Below are positions 21,890-35,209 of a stretch of 64,000 nucleotides of DNA, one piece after another. The translations under genes and the position numbers were made by a program. Origin of the DNA: Molanna angustata (Eukaryota > Arthropoda > Insecta > Trichoptera > Molannidae); contig OY754981.1 of assembly GCA_963576475.1 (NCBI GenBank), positions 15,012,716 through 15,076,715 on the forward strand. Reading direction: 5' to 3'. Under the pieces are notes generated by a model. It saw nothing but the letters and a program-made list of their open reading frames with translations. It did no database searches and had not been told where the DNA came from. How positions within the stretch are numbered: the first letter of the stretch is position 1; each line of letters begins with the position of its first letter.

Positions 21890-23605
21890 GTTGTCACAAA
21901 ATAATTATTTGTTTATACAAGTGATATTGTAAAATCCCCTTTCAACTAGTACTAGTATGGACCGAAATGCTGTACAATACCGATTGTGACAAGAAAACTC
22001 GGAGGATATAATATAAGTAGCGTCTAGCCCCTGAGTTTATTTTCTGCATTCTTAGGTTAGGTTTAAGTTTGTGTATAATAATAATAGCGACTCGCGTGAG
22101 CGAGTTGCTTGATAAATTAAATTATAAATTATTATAAATTAAATATATAATATTCTTTTAATTTTTCGCATTTAATATAAAATTTCACAGCTCATTTGAC
22201 TTAATACTACGAGATCTCAACCAATCAGAGAGCCAACCGGAAACAGAATGCAAACGGGTAGATTCAGATTGTAGACTCTAGTTATAATATAGCCCAATTT
22301 GTGATTCTACAGTAAGCCAAGATATTGTATGGCAAGTGATATTGTATTTTTAATTTATATCAAAATAATAATTTGAAGATATTTCCTTACAACGATATCA
22401 ATTTTAATCTATGTATGCATTTTTATTAAACATGTATCATGCAAATCCTGAATTGAGTCACCGACCGCTTACAATTCTAATATCACTTCATTCCAAAAAC
22501 AATTATTCAGGCGCATACAAAGCAATATGGCGGATGGAAACGTTTGAAATTACATTTCACAATGTTGGTAGAATTGTATGGAGTCTCATTCAGCTTAGCG
22601 GGAAATTATTTATGGAAATGGAAAGGTTGGTAATACTACCTCAGGCCACGTTGTACCATATACCATACATAATACTGTTATAAATTCCCTATGGAACCAA
22701 AGTCTATGGTCAATAAGCATAGAAATAACTCACGTTTATTGACTTAAGTTCGAAATTCGATTAAATAAGTAGATGTAATTCGATTTTTAACAAATGAACG
22801 TTATCAAAGTATAAAAGAAACTAAATTAAAAAAAAAACAAATCCAATATAACGATTGCCTGGTTGCCAGATATGTGGGCAGAGTTGTTTTTATTTTATAT
22901 ATTTGGAAACATTCAGCTTATAATATAATATTTCTAATACATAAACTACAAAAAAACTACTTGGTCATGAACACAATTAAAATCATAGAGACAAGTTTTT
23001 GTGATTTAACAATATTTTCAAGGCACCGCACCTTTCGTTGCAAATAAAATAATTTCTCTTATCGCTAATGTTTTGCTCGGTGCAGTCTTAAAATGTTTCG
23101 CTAAAGGTGGAGTATTTATAGCAAAGTCATTTCACATTACAATGACGTTTCAATCTCATGTTTTGACACGACAACTTGCGCGAGTCGTTCATAATAGGTA
23201 GGTACTAGCACTTTATGCATACAATTAATCTCTTTTATGTATACAAGACCTATTATTAAAATTTCCATTTCTGAGAAATAATGCTCAACATTAAAGTATT
23301 CAAGTACAGAATGAAAAACGAGCTTTTTAATGCACGTACATTAGCATCAACTTTGTTTAATATTTCGCGAAATTTATGAATACCGCAATACATTAACACT
23401 TTGAAACGAATCATTTTAGTGCTGTAGAATTAAACGCAGAACAATTTTCAAAGCTTTATATATTTTCATTGAAACGACTGAAATATTTTTTTCCATTTGC
23501 TCGGCTCAGTTTGACTGCAACTACCTTTTTTACCTGTCATTTTCTTTTCCTTAATTTGAGTAGGTACTGATTTTTTATCATTGATGCCTACAAATCGTAA
23601 CTACA
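21890..23605. other. AT-rich DNA, no gene seen
   Basis: A 90-codon frame at 22411-22683 has no recognised motif or splice context and was not called. No RNA genes were recognised. Confidence 0.4.
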
Positions 23606-23609
23606 TATC

Positions 23610-23775
23610 GGACGTCCTAAAACAGGTTCACCTAGTTGGACTTCCAATGAGACAATATAAAAATAATACAGAATTTTATGTTCTTATTTTAATTATGTAT
23701 CCTCCTGGAGCATTTTTGCTTGTACCAGCTTACTTTAATTGTTAACACTGTGCGGGAATAAACAAAAAAAAATAT
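23610..23775 (+). repeat. Retroelement 3' UTR-like end, second copy
   Basis: CCTAAAACAGGTTCACCTAG matches 7370-7495, and the block ends AATAAACAAAAAAAAATAT. It is probably a LINE or SINE 3' end on the plus strand. Confidence 0.45.
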
Positions 23776-23973
23776 ATCCTCAAATTGAATTGGTTTATAC
23801 CAGTTTATACTTTATGCAATTTGTAATTTTTTTGTAATATTTGCTATGCGTATGAAGGTATGTTTGTTTGGATTGAAATAAAATAAAAATTTCCGATTCA
23901 ATAATATTCGTTAAGAGGACATATACATAAACTCAAAATCGTATTTTGTATTGGTGACGCGGATATGAAATTA

Positions 23974-25956
23974 TAAATAATAAGTGTGTATTTTCGCAGG
24001 GGTGATGTATTCTAACCAAATATGGTAATATGTTGCAACCAATACAAGGCAGAAGAAAAAGATATTGATGGAACACACAATTTATATGATTATAACAATA
24101 ATAAGTGGATTGTGTTTTCGAAGGGGTGATTTATTCTAACCAAATATGGTAATATGTTGCAACCACTACAAGACAGAAGGAAAAGATATTGATGGGATGG
24201 AACACATTCATTTACTTGATTATTATAATAATAAGTGGACTATTTTCGCAGGGGTGAAATATGGTAATATGTTGCAACCACTACAAGGCAGAAGAAAAAG
24301 ATATTGATGTAACACACAAATTTATATGATTATAACAATAATAAGTGGATTGTGTTTTCGAAGGGGTGATTTATTCTAACCAAATATGGTAATATGTTGC
24401 AACCACTACAAGGCAGAAGAAAAAGATATTGATGGAACACACAAATTTATATGATTATAACAATAATAAGTGGATTGTGTTTTCGAAGGGGTGATTTATT
24501 CTAACCAAATATAGTAATATGTTGCAACCACTACAAGGCAGAAGAAAAAGATATTGATGGAACACACAAATTTATATGATTATAACAATAATAAGTGGAT
24601 TGTGTTTTCGAAGGGGTGATTTATTCTAACCAAATATGGTAATATGTTGCAACCACTACAAGGCAGAAGAAAAAGATATTGATGGAACACACACATTTAT
24701 ATGATTATAACAATAATAAGTGGATTGTGTTTTCGAAGGGGTGATTTATTCTAACCAAATATGGTAATATGTTGCAACCACTACAAGGCAGAAGAAAAAG
24801 ATATTGATGGAACACACAAATTTATATGATTATAACAATAATAAGTGGATTGTGTTTTCGAAGGGGTGATTTATTCTAACCAAATATGGTAATATGTTGC
24901 AACCACTACAAGGCAGAAGAAAAAGATATTGATGGAACACACAAATTTATATGATTATTACAATAATAAGTGGATTGTGTTTTCGAAGGGGTGATTTATT
25001 CTAACCAAATATAGTAATATGTTGCAACCACTACAAGGCAGAAGAAAAAGATATTGATGGAACACACAAATTTATATGATTATAACAATAATAAGTGGAT
25101 TGTGTTTTCGAAGGGGTGATTTATTCTAACCAAATATGGTAATATGTTGCAACCACTACAAGGCAGAAGAAAAAGATATTGATGGAACACACAAATTTAT
25201 ATGATTATAACAATAATAAGTGGATTGTGTTTTCGAAGGGGTGATTTATTCTAACCAAATATGGTAATATGTTGCAACCACTACAAGGCAGAAGAAAAAG
25301 ATATTGATGGAACACACAAATTTATATGATTATAACAATAATAAGTGGATTGTGTTTTCGAAGGGGTGATTTATTCTAACCAAATATGGTAATATGTTGC
25401 AACCACTACAAGGCAGAAGAAAAAGATATTGATGGAACACACAAATTTATATGATTATAACAATAATAAGTGGATTGTGTTTTCGAAGGGGTGATTTATT
25501 CTAACCAAATATAGTAATATGTTGCAACCACTACAAGGCAGAAGAAAAAGATATTGATGGAACACACAAATTTATATGATTATAACAATAATAAGTGGAT
25601 TGTGTTTTCGAAGGGGTGATTTATTCTAACCAAATATGGTAATATGTTGCAACCACTACAAGGCAGAAGAAAAAGATATTGATGGAACACACACATTTAT
25701 ATGATTATAACAATAATAAGTGGATTGTGTTTTCGAAGGGGTGATTTATTCTAACCAAATATGGTAATATGTTGCAACCACTACAAGGCAGAAGAAATAG
25801 ATATTGATGGAACACACAAATTTATATGATTATAACAATAATAAGTGGATTGTGTTTTCGAAGGGGTGATTTATTCTAACCAAATATGGTAATATGTTGC
25901 AACCACTACAAGGCAGAAGGAAAAGGTATGAATGGAACACACTCACTTAGTTGATT
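23974..25956 (+). repeat. Minisatellite, about 16 units of 125 bp, with higher-order structure
   Basis: The motif TTCGAAGGGGTGATTTATTC recurs with AAGGGG at 24361, 24486, 24611, 24736 and so on to 25861, exactly 125 bp apart. The unit also includes AATATGTTGCAACCACTACA and GAAAAAGATATTGATGGAAC. The first three units (from about 23990) are diverged or have indels, and the last (25861) decays at its end. ATAGTAATATG replaces ATGGTAATATG at 24511, 25011 and 25511, every fourth unit. ACACACATTT replaces ACACAAATTT at 24691 and 25691, every eighth. No protein is encoded. Confidence 0.95.
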
Positions 25957-25959
25957 ATT

Positions 25960-27480
25960 CCCATGTCTTCTCCTTTGTCCCGATGGTCACAACTTGTCAC
26001 TTGTCACATGCGTTCGGTGATCGGTGAGAGAACAATTTATAAATATAAATGAGTGTAATGGAATGGTAAAAATGACTGAAGAGATGCGGATTCGAATATG
26101 ACTTGTCAGGATGCGGTTTTGAAGGACACTGGCGAGTGGTAACCGGGCGGGCAGTGATTGCAACAAGTGTCCTTTTTTTATAAAAAAAATTGCAACAATT
26201 TTTTTTTACTTTATTTTTGGCGTTAACAGTAATTAAATTTCTGTTTCGAAATGTATCGAAAAAAATCTATTTTTAACATTTTTTAAGTGAATAAACTTTG
26301 CACAATTTTAAAATATAACATAAATTACCTCAACAAAATTTAAAATATCCTTTTTACTCCTCACTACCCCAAGTTGAGAGTTATGAATTCGTATTTTTTA
26401 AGGTTATTTTTTTATTGCAGATTATCAACAAGTATCATGCTGAGATTGTATTCTGAAAGTTTCATCACAATGTATCTGTGTGTAATGTGTAGGTACTATG
26501 TACATACTATGTACGGCTTGTTTATTCTTCATTAGCGATTATTGACTAAAGTACTAATTCGATTCTTTACAAAAGTGACCCCAAGATGAACTTAAAAATA
26601 TGATATTTTTATTTTCAAATTGCTTAAAAGGCATACCACTTTCATGAAATTGCATTGAAGAATGCAAAAAATAATTTAACAAACTCATTTCATGAAAATG
26701 CTAAAAAAATTCCATAAAATTTGAATACTTGGTACTAATTTATTTTATGTCAAGTTGGAAAATGCAAAAATCAGTAAATTTTGGGTTCTCGGTCATTTGA
26801 ACTATAATATAGGTATAAACTTTTTTTCGTGAGCACGCGATAGTTACCCTTACTAACACGGAACTTCATAGTGTATTTGGCGGTTTTGATATAATATCAT
26901 ATTTCAGACGCTTAGTTGATTTAGTTTCAGCGTTATCATGCATGCCTTATTTAGTCTGCATGCTAGACGTTATATCGATATTAAATTTTAAATGGTATAT
27001 TTTAAATGAAGAAAAATATAGGTACTGCTCTTAGATTTTTAAAATGTATCATTAATTCATCAATTTCCCTTAAAATAATACAAGTTCTGCTTTCATAAGT
27101 GTGATGAGTGTGAGTTCGTAGCAATTATATTTTCCTACCCTAAAAGTTCTTGATAGTAGGTTTGTACCTAAGTGTAGCGTGCGGGGTTCATGGCAAAAGA
27201 AAGTAGGAAATTGGATTTAATATTTCATTAGTGTTCAACGTTTCTTCACGCCCTTCTATTTTTAAGATTTCAGATCCTTCAAAGGTTTTCCTTTGAGAAA
27301 AAGATTCTTAAACTCAAACTCACCGAAATACAAAATATTCATTACAATCACACCATTATTTATACACGCTGTGTGTTTTTGACATTCATGAAGTTAATAA
27401 TAAACTACTTACGTAAAATACAACAAGTTTATTTTTAAAGAATGAATATTATGTTCTTATAGCATTAATACTTCTACTTA
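25960..27480. other. AT-rich DNA, no gene seen
   Basis: An inverted pair GGACACT/AGTGTCC flanks 26127-26176, next to the minisatellite. The block around 26868-26930 (ACTTCATAGTGTATTTGGCG) resembles 53467-53510, so a dispersed repeat may be present. No gene was recognised. Confidence 0.4.
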
Positions 27481-27481
27481 A

Positions 27482-28008
27482 GGGTTTCGTTCAGATAGAA
27501 AACTCAACGTTGATTGTCGGATGTATCTGAAGTTGCAGCTTATGGCCTTTATCACATCAATCTCTCTGAACGCTTTCCAGCGGCGTTTCAATCTGAACGC
27601 AGTTTGAGTCGTTTTAAATATCAAATGTCATTTAGGTATCGTTACGCTTTTCGTTATAGGCTAAATTTTCAAAGGACAACAATTGGGCAGTGGAGTAAAT
27701 AATGCTCTCTGACCTTTTATTGGATACTTTTGAATAATATTTGTCTTTAATAAACCTCTTTGTAGTCAATTGACCTCACAGACACCACAGATAAAATATA
27801 AGTAATCTTATTACAGATAAAATAGAAGTCAACAGCTACTATATCTGCCAGAGCATTTTTCGCCAAACGATTTTACAGAGTGTTTGGAGCGGACAGTTGA
27901 CCATCAATCTGAACGCGATAGAGTGTCTTTACAGCGTCTGTTTCCGATAATTCTGAAAGGCTAAAGAGCGTCGCTAAGTGTGTTCGGCGTTTATCCTGAA
28001 CGCAGCCC
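27482..28008. mobile_element. 527-bp TIR element (MITE-like)
   Basis: The left end GGGTTTCGTTCAGATAGAAA pairs with the reverse complement of the right end, GGGCTGCGTTCAGGATAAAC. TCTGAACGC is repeated internally in both orientations. A 62-codon frame inside has no recognisable product. It is non-autonomous, and no clear target duplication was seen. Confidence 0.65.
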
Positions 28009-28017
28009 AGGTAAAGT

Positions 28018-28505
28018 TAGTTGCAATCCTAGGATTGGATTGTAACAGCTATGGCTGCCTCTCTTCTACTCCACTCCGCCCTGTCCTCTATCAGCCTCTT
28101 CATCTCCACGTAGCTATTACATCACATGTTGTTGATCACCTGGTCCATGAAGCTCTTTCTTGGTCGGCCTCTATAGTTGCTGCCCTCTACCATTCCCTCC
28201 GCGATGGTTATGAGCAGACCCGGGTGCCTCGTGTTATGGCCAATCCAGTTGGATCGTCGTTGGGCGATTCTTTTGAGGAGTTGCCTTGTTCCCCCGGCTC
28301 TGCTCAGCACCTCACAATTTTGAATGTGGTCCGACCAGTGGATTTTTAACATGTGTCTGTAGCACCACATCTCCTCTTTTCCTCTGGCCCACGGTCCATT
28401 TCTCACAGCTCACAGCCGTATAGCAAGACACTCCAGACAAAGGTCTTAATGAAGTTTTTTCCTTCTTTAACGGCCCTTCTATTCAAGATATTTATTTTCA
28501 CAGAT
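28018..28505 (-). pseudogene. RTE-type LINE C-terminus, frameshifted
   Basis: The minus strand gives NFIKTFVWSVLLYGCEL, a frameshift, WCYRHMLKIHWSDHIQNCEV then LSRAGGTRQLLKRIAQRRSN, and in another frame SYVEMKRLIEDRAEWSRREA. This is the RTE thumb and C-terminus, distinct in sequence from the copies at 3838 and 58404. There are several stops, so it is dead. Confidence 0.75.
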
Positions 28506-30078
28506 TTTAAAGCTAAACCGTGTTTATCTAATCAACAAAATTTCAATCCCGAGTATTAAGAGTGTACTTAATTACAATTATCTTTTCTTTAAACCATGAG
28601 TGAACTATTTAATAAGACCGGTTTCGAAGTTCGAAGTAACCACTTCTTCCATAGGACGGATGACAACTTTATAGCACGCAATTCTGCATTAATATGAGAG
28701 ATATAACAATGATTATTTAAAATATAATTTTTCAATATACACGTGAAATTGTAAATATGTACGTTTCAAATACGTAAAAACGTATTGAACATGACATGTA
28801 TATTCATTAGGTGGTATAGTTTATTAACGAAATAAATATTTAACGAAAACGCTGAGTCACACCGAGGAATTCTCTCTATCTTGAAGAAAATCGCATTTTA
28901 TAATATACTCATGGGAACTCTTCGACTCGTTATTTACGCCAAAGCTGAGCCCATAATGGTTGTAACATCTTGTCGTTGATTGGGTATTACAATTCTCTCA
29001 AGTGTCGAGTAGGTTTTATATGTCGCTTTAAATAATTAATATAATATGGATTTATCAGTACCTACCGTTTGGCCTTTCAAAAAAATGTATTAAAAGAATC
29101 ACGATTCAAGGCAAATTTCGCGGGCGTGAAATCTATACAAAGAATTCAAATAAAAAAGTGAAATAATCTTGAATAAATTATTAAGTATGAAAAAATACTT
29201 CTTATTTTACTATCTGTGAGATATACGCCTGCTGTAGTTGAAACAATTGCTTGTTTTTTTATTATTTAAAACTTCTTTAGGATAGTAAATTATTGACGGC
29301 CTAAAAGTCTAAGAGATAGCAATGTCAAAACAATTCATTTTTCAATGGCTGGTTTTTTGATACATCGTTCCTTATTGAATATAGGTAAGAAAAAGGTAAA
29401 TATGGCACCTGGCACCTGGCAGTGGTTGCGTTTACCAGTACGAATCCCCTTTCTATAGGTGAAAACTGCAGACTTTAATATCATTTGTAAGTCCTTTTTT
29501 GTGCTCTTATACCATCCATCTGATTACAATGAATCCTGGAGAGTTGATCAGCGGGAAGATTTATGAATAAAAAATAATTCTTTTTCTTCTTTTTTTACAT
29601 ATTTCAGTAACAGTAAGTACATATTTCACAAATGGGCGGATTTTATAGGTACAAATAACATACAAGTACAAATTCATTCATTCATACCATCATGGCATAT
29701 CCCACAATGTTGCGTAATCAGCGAAATTATATAATACAAATTATATTGAAATAATGTAAAAATCTGCAATTTTCATCTACAAATATGATGCACACTGGTA
29801 AACGCAACTACTCCCAGGTGATAGACTTACATTTTTCATACCTGTATTCAATGAGAAAGGAAATATAAAAAACAGCCATTAAAATGATTAATTGAAAACA
29901 TTGCTATCTCGCAGATTATAAATTTTGCCGTGTTATTAATAGCTGGTGTGTTTACACCAATTACATTTTTAATTCGCAAATTCATATTATCTCTATTTAG
30001 TATCAAGTTATTAAATTCAATTGATTGATAGGTATGTATAAAGTAAATATAAAACGAGTGGGTTGTGGCTAACACTAA
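28506..30078. other. AT-rich DNA with one shared repeat
   Basis: The string TTCATTCATACCATCATGGC, followed by ATATCCCACAATG, at about 29665-29710 recurs at about 54662-54700. No gene was recognised. Confidence 0.45.
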
Positions 30079-31095
30079 ACTCTCCACACCATAGTAAGAG
30101 ATCATTTTTTTCTTCTTGAAATGTTGACAATCTCAATATGGTAAAGAATGCTTATGTTGTATGAATTATTTAATTCATTCTAAATTTTACTACCAGGAAT
30201 ATAAATTTTCTAACGATAGAATATTTTTATATTAAGATAGACAATCTATAAATGCAGTATGGTGAAGAATGCTTATGATATATGAAATATTATTTTAATA
30301 AAAGCAGATAAACTTTGTTTTAAAGAGCGTTAGAGCATTTTGAAAATTTTGACACGTGATATCATGATAAAATGATAAAATTTTATGATATCTATGATAT
30401 CAGTTCTAAGTTCAAACTATTAATATTCTTATATCAATATGAAATCAAAGAACTGAACATTGCCAAACATAAAAAATTCCCTTGTTACATATAAGTTTCA
30501 TACAAAAATCCATTAAATAAAATATAATTTTTCAAACCGTTGAATACTTTTCTTTTAACATTGACCAACTTTGAATACAATTTTATAAAGATGCTTGGTG
30601 TTGTATAAATAGTTGAAACCAAATTAAAATATCTCTAATTTCCAGGTCGTGAGAGCATTTTTTCAATTTTAATAGATGAAATCATAAAGAAAAATTGAGA
30701 AAAAATGAACCGTTGTCTATGGAAAACTAATCAGCTCTAAGTATGTATGATATCAATATGAAGTTAATCGGACTTATAGTTTGGGCTGCAGAGAAGACAC
30801 AAAAAAAACAACGTAAATGATGAATTCATAGAGAAGAAATCAAAAGTTGTCTATGGAAAACTAATCAGCTCTAGGTCTATGCACTTTACACATATGATTT
30901 TAATATGAAGTCGATCGGACTTATAGTTTGGGCTGTAGAGAGGACACAAAAAGGATTTTCCGTACGCCATACGCCATACACACAAACACATCATGACGAA
31001 ACTCACAGTGCGCACTCTCTACATGATACCCATTGAGAAATTGATGTAAAAAATTGTGAAATCATGACTCTCCCCTATTCCATAGTGTGGAGAGT
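30079..31095. mobile_element. ~1-kb TIR element, copy 1
   Basis: The left end ACTCTCCACACCATAG pairs with the right end CCATAGTGTGGAGAGT (reverse complement). Internal direct repeats of ACTTATAGTTTGGGCTG and ACTCTCTACATGATACCC are shared with the next copy. No transposase was found. The element is AT-rich and non-autonomous. Confidence 0.6.
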
Positions 31096-31738
31096 AAAAA
31101 AATGTTATATGAAATTGAATTTGTTTCTTGATAAATAAAAGTGATTTTTAATAAATAAGAAACTTTTTTGATTAAGTAACCTACATTATTGATAGATATT
31201 GCTTCGTGGAATCAATTTATTAAATTAGACTATAAAAATATTCGGATGCTGGAAAATGATTAGATATCAGTTAGTGTAGCTTTTACCCGTGGCGCAATTA
31301 CTTAAAAATACATTCTGTTATCCCTCGGCTATATAAAAATATATATTGGAAATAAAGGCAATTTTATCGAAGATAACTGAGCAATTTCTTCACCCATCAA
31401 GGGATGGTGAAACATGGATGTTGAAGAGGAAAGAGGGGGGCGGGGGGGTTAACTGATGTCCGAAAACTCTTTTTCATTTTCGCAAAACACATAATAACTT
31501 GGCGATGGAAGCACCACCGCAAAATATTAAGGTGAATTGTTCACATTATTTTTATTTTTTTTTTAATAATTAATTTACATTAGCTCAAATGCATACTGTT
31601 GTCAAAAAAAAAACATAGATTAATTTTTTTAAGGTAGGTACTTCTCAAAATTCTGAAGATGGTCTCTCAGTTAATGTCAATAATTTATGCAGTGAAACAT
31701 ATACCTAACTAAAACGAGTGGGTTGTGGCCAACACTAA

Positions 31739-32600
31739 ACTCTCCACACTATAGTAAGCGTTCATTTTTTCTTCTTGTAATGTTGACAATCTGTAAATGC
31801 ATTTTTATGAAGTAAATTATTAGATTCTTAAACAAATATAAGATTCCCAGAGGACAAAAGTTTTCACATTACACCATATACACAAAAGCATTGTCACGAA
31901 ACTCATAGTATGCACTTTCTACATCATAACTTTTAAGAAATTTTAAGTAAAATTGCATTACTAGCAAGATGAGCATATATGAGACAGTGTATCAATGTTG
32001 ATGAGACGCTGTACCTATATGTGTCAAGATAGAAGAATGCGGTGTTCTGTTCTCACTGCCTACCCCTTGAGGAAGATAGAAGTAGAGAGTAAAAAATACA
32101 CTTGTCTATAGAGACACATACAATATCAATATGAAGTTAATCACTCAATTTTCCCATAGATACAGAAGCTATTTTATTTCTGTTATGCACATTTTTCATA
32201 CAAATAGAAAATTTATTTCACATTGATATGGCAAACCAATAGATTTTTTTCTTTAAATTTTGACAATTCTTGAATGCATTTTTAATGAGTGTATCTTTAT
32301 GGTATCAAAATTTTAAACAGTATAAAAATACCTCGATTTTTCAGACCGTGAGAGCATTTTAAAAAATTTGTACATATGTAATCATAGAGAAGAAATTAAC
32401 GGATATCTATGGAAAACTCTTTAGCTCTTAGTTTATGGACTTTACATATATGATATCAATATGAAGTCAATCGGACTTATAGTTTGGGCTGTAGAGAGGA
32501 CACAAAAAGGATAATCCGTACGCCACATCACGACGTAACTCATAGTGTGCACTCTCTACATGATACCCGTTAAGAAATTGATGTAAAAAATACGCCTTAA
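31739..32600. mobile_element. Related TIR element, copy 2, rearranged
   Basis: It starts ACTCTCCACACTATAGTAAG after the shared flank ACGAGTGGGTTGTGGCCAAC, like copy 1. It holds GGACTTATAGTTTGGGCTGT and CACTCTCTACATGATACCCG near its end, again as in copy 1. The right terminal repeat is unclear (a TAGAGAGT at about 32088 is a candidate), so it may be two nested pieces. Confidence 0.5.
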
Positions 32601-33624
32601 AATAGACCTTAAAGTTAGTAGTTTGTGGAAGCTGCTATCTCATTTACCTTATTTTATTTATTTTTATTTTTTTATTTAATTCTGGGAACAGACAATTATA
32701 TACAGCTTGTGGGAAACAAAAAAACAATATATGTATACAAAACCAGTGAAGTTCCCTAATGCTTTTATACAATCAAAATAATGGCTAGATAATGCAAGTG
32801 ATCTATGATGATACGTATCCATAAACATTGCAAATATTCATATCTTTAACGAACTATTATTCATACACTTCGAGATAATATATAGTTCAGTTGATAGTGG
32901 ACAGCTAATCTTGGACATCTCGTTTACATGTGTTTTTTCACCAATGTGATAATATTATATAGCTTAGCTAAACGAAATAGAATCCCGATAGTAATTTTAC
33001 ATGGTGTTTATTCACCTTGAGGCATTTAGAAATAACCTATAAGTATATATGGGCATATTTATGTTTGAGCTACGAAACAACTTTTAGGAAAATTAAACTG
33101 TTCACTTTACCGCTATACAGGTTGCGAAACTTCAGGCGCGAAGATGAATTGTGAGAATTTTGATTTAGTATAAACGCCGCGTCCGTACGCTAATGTGCGA
33201 ACGTCCATAAATAAAACGATTTAATTAAATTTTACTGAATTCACCCAACACAGGTCTGCTACGACCAGACCTGGGTTTAATTTAAATTATTTTTTTTCTG
33301 GAAAAGTGCTTACCTACATTGAATTTTATATTTTTTTTATAAATTACACACTTTGATTTCACCTGTCTGTTCATACTGATATTTTGCGATCGATTTTTAA
33401 CTTACTTCCCGACCAGTTAGAGCTCCAAAACTTTCAGCCAGAATTTTTTGTATTACCGATGATATTGCATGTTAAAATTTTCCAGCTTGCTTGCTTGTAT
33501 TTGATAATTTTATCAAATTGAACAATTTTGAATTTCACACAACCTTATTGTAATTGTATACGTACCATTTATATCGTTTCACAAAAGATTGTATGAGCTG
33601 TATTTGAATTAATCTTTATTTTTC
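32601..33624. other. AT-rich DNA, no gene seen
   Basis: A T-rich run at about 32650-32680 could be the reverse of a LINE tail. No coding motif was found. Confidence 0.4.
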
Positions 33625-33970
33625 ATACAACTGTCGATTTGTTCGAGAGAATTTATTAAACTTCCGCCAGAGGCATCTGTTTTTACAGCGGAATGTGTTG
33701 CTTTACTGGAAGCCCTTAATGTTGCCAAATTATTAAAATGACAATTCTAATAAACTTATATTTTTATCTTTGGTTCAGAAACTTTCTTCTGCTCTTTTTT
33801 AAGTACATTGACAGTGAAATAATATTGTCCATTAAATTTGAGTTATATAAATTAATAAAGAATTGCCAGGGGGGCAAGTCTGGTCCAACCGGCGAAATCA
33901 AAACCCTCGTGATTACCCATATCGTGGATATAATAGAAATAAATTCTCTTGAAGACATTGACAGTTGGAT
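33625..33970. mobile_element. 346-bp family-T-like TIR element containing an RNase H scrap
   Basis: The ends ATACAACTGTCGATTTGTTC with GAGAGAATTTATT and the reverse complement of AAATTCTCTTGAAGACATTG with ACAGTTGGAT form a ~31-bp terminal inverted repeat. Inside, 33655-33738 reads FIKLPPEASVFTAECVALLE then ALNVAKLLK and a stop. That is the strand-helix segment of a LINE RNase H with the conserved E of T-A-E. Confidence 0.65.
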
Positions 33971-34228
33971 AACTACATAATGTAATAAAGTGTATAAATA
34001 TACTGAATCATTCTTAAGAACAACAGCTAAAATATTATGTTGATGTTATTCTAGGTATAAGGAATTCCATATCCTAAAAAAATAATTTTTACTCGCATTT
34101 TTAAATGAGTGTGGACTTGTTTGTGTCATACTAGGATTCTTTTGTCTTGTAGAAACTGTAGAATTATCTAAAAACATATTAAATAATTAATAAAAACGTC
34201 ATGATATTTGTTACTAGGTAGGTACCTA

Positions 34229-35209
34229 ATCCAACTGTCGATTCGTTCATGAGAATTCAATTCTCTGAATGAATCGACATTATTAAGCCAAGATGCGTGT
34301 ACGAAGGAAAATTTTGTATGGCGTAGTGGACTTTTTTCATGCTAATAACACCAACTAAAGGCCTCGCAGCATATATCAGAATTCGGAGTAGAACATTTTA
34401 TGTGAGTTTTGTGTGTGAGGGTGTGTCTGTGTGTGTGTGTCTGTGTGTGTGTGTCTGTGTGTGTGTGTCTGTGTGTGTGTCCCCCCCCCTTATAACTTTT
34501 GATCCGCTCAATTTACAGAGCCCAAATTTTCAGAATATATAGACAGTTATAGGTCTACACAACCTTTATACTCAGAATTGTCAACTTTTGAAATTTTGAT
34601 TTATTTTTCCATATATTTCAGAAACCGTAAAAGCTAGAACGCTGAAAATTGGTATAAACATAGACAAATACAAAATCTGAAATTGATTTTTTCAAAAAAA
34701 TTCCAGGGTTTCTCAAACATTTTTATTAAGAAAAATATTTTTTTTATGATAAATTTATGAGTTTAACTGCCTATATTTCCAATTTTTTTGAAAATACCGA
34801 AAAAAGCCGAAACACCACAACTAGATAATTTAATTTTCTATAAAAAATATTAACATTATATTAGCACATCCCAAAATTTTTTAACAATTTTTATAAAAAT
34901 TGAATTTAGTGACGACATTGCTTCATACAATTTGTATGGCAGTCGCTTATACACAATATGTAAGAAGACTTAATAGTTTGATAGGTACTTAATATCCAAA
35001 CGTACATACAGAACCATCATGCTGTTTTGATATTCCGGGTAGGAAAAGAGGACTGACCTCCATACTGTCCTATCTGACATAGGTATATACCAACATGTGT
35101 TAAAATTTTCAATAATTTGGATTTATGGGTTTATAGTTTGATTCTTATTCTTCAACTATACATACTATCGCTATCGACAGTTGGATCTCATGTGTTACAT
35201 GCAACTAGT
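34229..35209 (+). mobile_element. Family T TIR element, full-length-like copy B (981 bp)
   Basis: It begins ATCCAACTGTCGATTCGTTC and ends CGACAGTTGGATCTCATG plus TGTTACATGCAACTAGT. It aligns along its length with 8703-9640, with a (GT)n block expanded at 34406-34480 that is short in copy A. There is no transposase. The 67-codon frame over the GT block only translates the repeat. Confidence 0.82.

Noticed and set aside
22411..22683. Possible 90-residue protein
   Set aside because: It has no recognisable motif, splice signal or codon bias and is within chance length for this composition.
23974..25956. Regular repeats as a CRISPR array
   Set aside because: The 125-bp units are contiguous and identical, with no unique spacers, and the context is an insect genome. 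It is a minisatellite.
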